Of a DNA stretch of 64,000 bases, positions 63,305 through 64,000 are shown piece by piece (positions within the stretch are counted from its first letter, which is position 1; the number at the start of each line of letters is the position of its first letter). The position numbers and the translations under genes are program-made. Location: contig JAGIAZ010000001.1 in the NCBI GenBank assembly GCA_017744605.1, forward strand, positions 372,001 through 436,000, given 5' to 3'. The notes beneath the pieces are model-generated. The model saw only the letters and a program-made list of their open reading frames with translations. It was not told the origin of the DNA and did no database searches. The DNA is from Sphingobium sp. (lineage in GTDB: Bacteria > Pseudomonadota > Alphaproteobacteria > Sphingomonadales > Sphingomonadaceae).

Positions 63305-64000
63305 TGGCTAGACCTTCTCGGCGACGGCGTGTCGTCCAGTCGCGTGGCCCACAGCCCATGTATGTCATCGCAGGGCTACCAATAGCCATCCACAGGGATG
63401 CCGTTGCAAATCTCCAAGCGCGACTCCCCCAGGCGATCGTGAAGGGCAATCCGGCCCCGTCGCTGGATGGCGCGCTCTATTCCCCTGCCGCGGTCAACCA
63501 AATTGTACGATCCGTCGGCGAGTTTACCGTGCGCCGACGCACCAACGGCAACGCCCAGCCGGCACCATCCTCCATAACGCTTTTGTTTGTTCCGGCGCCT
63601 GACCAGGAAAACCTGCTCCAGCGCGTCGACTTCGCGGTAATGTCGGCGCCATTGCCAACGCTGATCGCGTTGGATGAACATTATAAGCAGCTCAGGCATG
63701 ATCGGGACGCGGTAGCGGATGCCCTCAGGACCGCCGTCGCGGCGTCCGGCGAAGCTCGGATGAATCTCAACAGGGTCGTGGAGCGCCTTAGCCGTCGGTC
63801 GGACAATGAAGCGCTACTCCTGCCGCCAAGGAATTTCATGACGCCGGAGGGCAATCTTGTCCCCGCGTTCACAGCGATCCGCCGGGGAGATCGTACCTGG
63901 GCTGATCGCCTGGAAGACGTTGGCCCAATACCCCTGACTCATGAAGATGTCCCCAAACGCATTCAGCCATCGCAGACGCGACGCGTCTTCGTGGATGACC
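63304..64000 (+). CDS. Unknown protein, N-terminal part, runs off window edge
   Basis: From ATG 63304 the frame stays open to the window end (232 codons visible). The start has a basic tract (ARPSRRRRVV), and a helical segment lies at about 120-165 (LIALDEHYKQLRHDRDAVADA), possibly a coiled coil. No family is recognised. It shares TAATG with the upstream gene and is probably its partner. An opposite-strand open frame (63376-63699) is judged a shadow. Confidence 0.6.
   Translation, partial: MARPSRRRRVVQSRGPQPMYVIAGLPIAIHRDAVANLQARLPQAIVKGNPAPSLDGALYSPAAVNQIVRSVGEFTVRRRTNGNAQPAPSSITLLFVPAPDQENLLQRVDFAVMSAPLPTLIALDEHYKQLRHDRDAVADALRTAVAASGEARMNLNRVVERLSRRSDNEALLLPPRNFMTPEGNLVPAFTAIRRGDRTWADRLEDVGPIPLTHEDVPKRIQPSQTRRVFVDD

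Overview
The window is high-GC bacterial DNA, most likely from an alphaproteobacterium of the order Sphingomonadales. This is judged from gene content and style: an ABC-exported capsule locus, a lipoprotein-type T2SS secretin, LuxR, STN and TonB proteins, and many ATGA start-stop overlaps. No rRNA, tRNA or CRISPR array was recognised. Base composition drops in several intergenic regions and in a few genes around 33.4-38.8 kb.

Region 1 (1-16.9 kb) is an ABC-transporter-dependent (group 2-like) capsule locus. A plus-strand block holds the kpsC end, kpsS, a glycosyltransferase, kpsM, kpsE, a TPR-glycosyltransferase and an unknown protein, followed by an EAL protein. A minus-strand block (16.1 to 10.5 kb) holds two related glycosyltransferases, the outer-membrane export lipoprotein (KpsD/Wza class) and two methyltransferase-like genes. 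kpsT sits alone and divergent at 16.2 kb, 13 kb from kpsM.

Region 2 (16.9-21.1 kb) is regulatory and miscellaneous. It has a strongly structured candidate RNA, an unknown 182-residue protein, two short AraC-type DNA-binding proteins, an unknown exported protein and a SleB-like cell-wall hydrolase.

Region 3 (21.1-35.3 kb) carries a compact type II secretion operon transcribed leftward in the order gspE-F-G-H-I-J-L-M-C-D-K. Facing away from gspE are two tandem genes for large exported PstS-like (phosphate-binding-fold) proteins, plausible cargo of the T2SS.

Region 4 (35.4-60.1 kb, leftward) is the most striking part: luxR, tpsB (FhaC/ShlB transporter), an ExbB fused to exported DUF2341 and LamG-like domains, exbD, tonB, a putative porin, a periplasmic coiled-coil protein, and a 4377-residue filamentous-haemagglutinin exoprotein (TpsA). 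A Hint-domain protein and a TPR-sulfotransferase follow on the same strand. A divergent gene at 60.4 kb encodes an STN domain joined to a TonB-like C-terminal domain. Together these look like a two-partner secretion system carrying its own TonB-ExbB-ExbD energy module and quorum-type regulator.

Region 5 (60.4-64 kb) has small genes of unknown function, including an ADP-ribosyltransferase-like candidate, a decayed vapC (PIN toxin) end, and a three-gene group running off the window edge.
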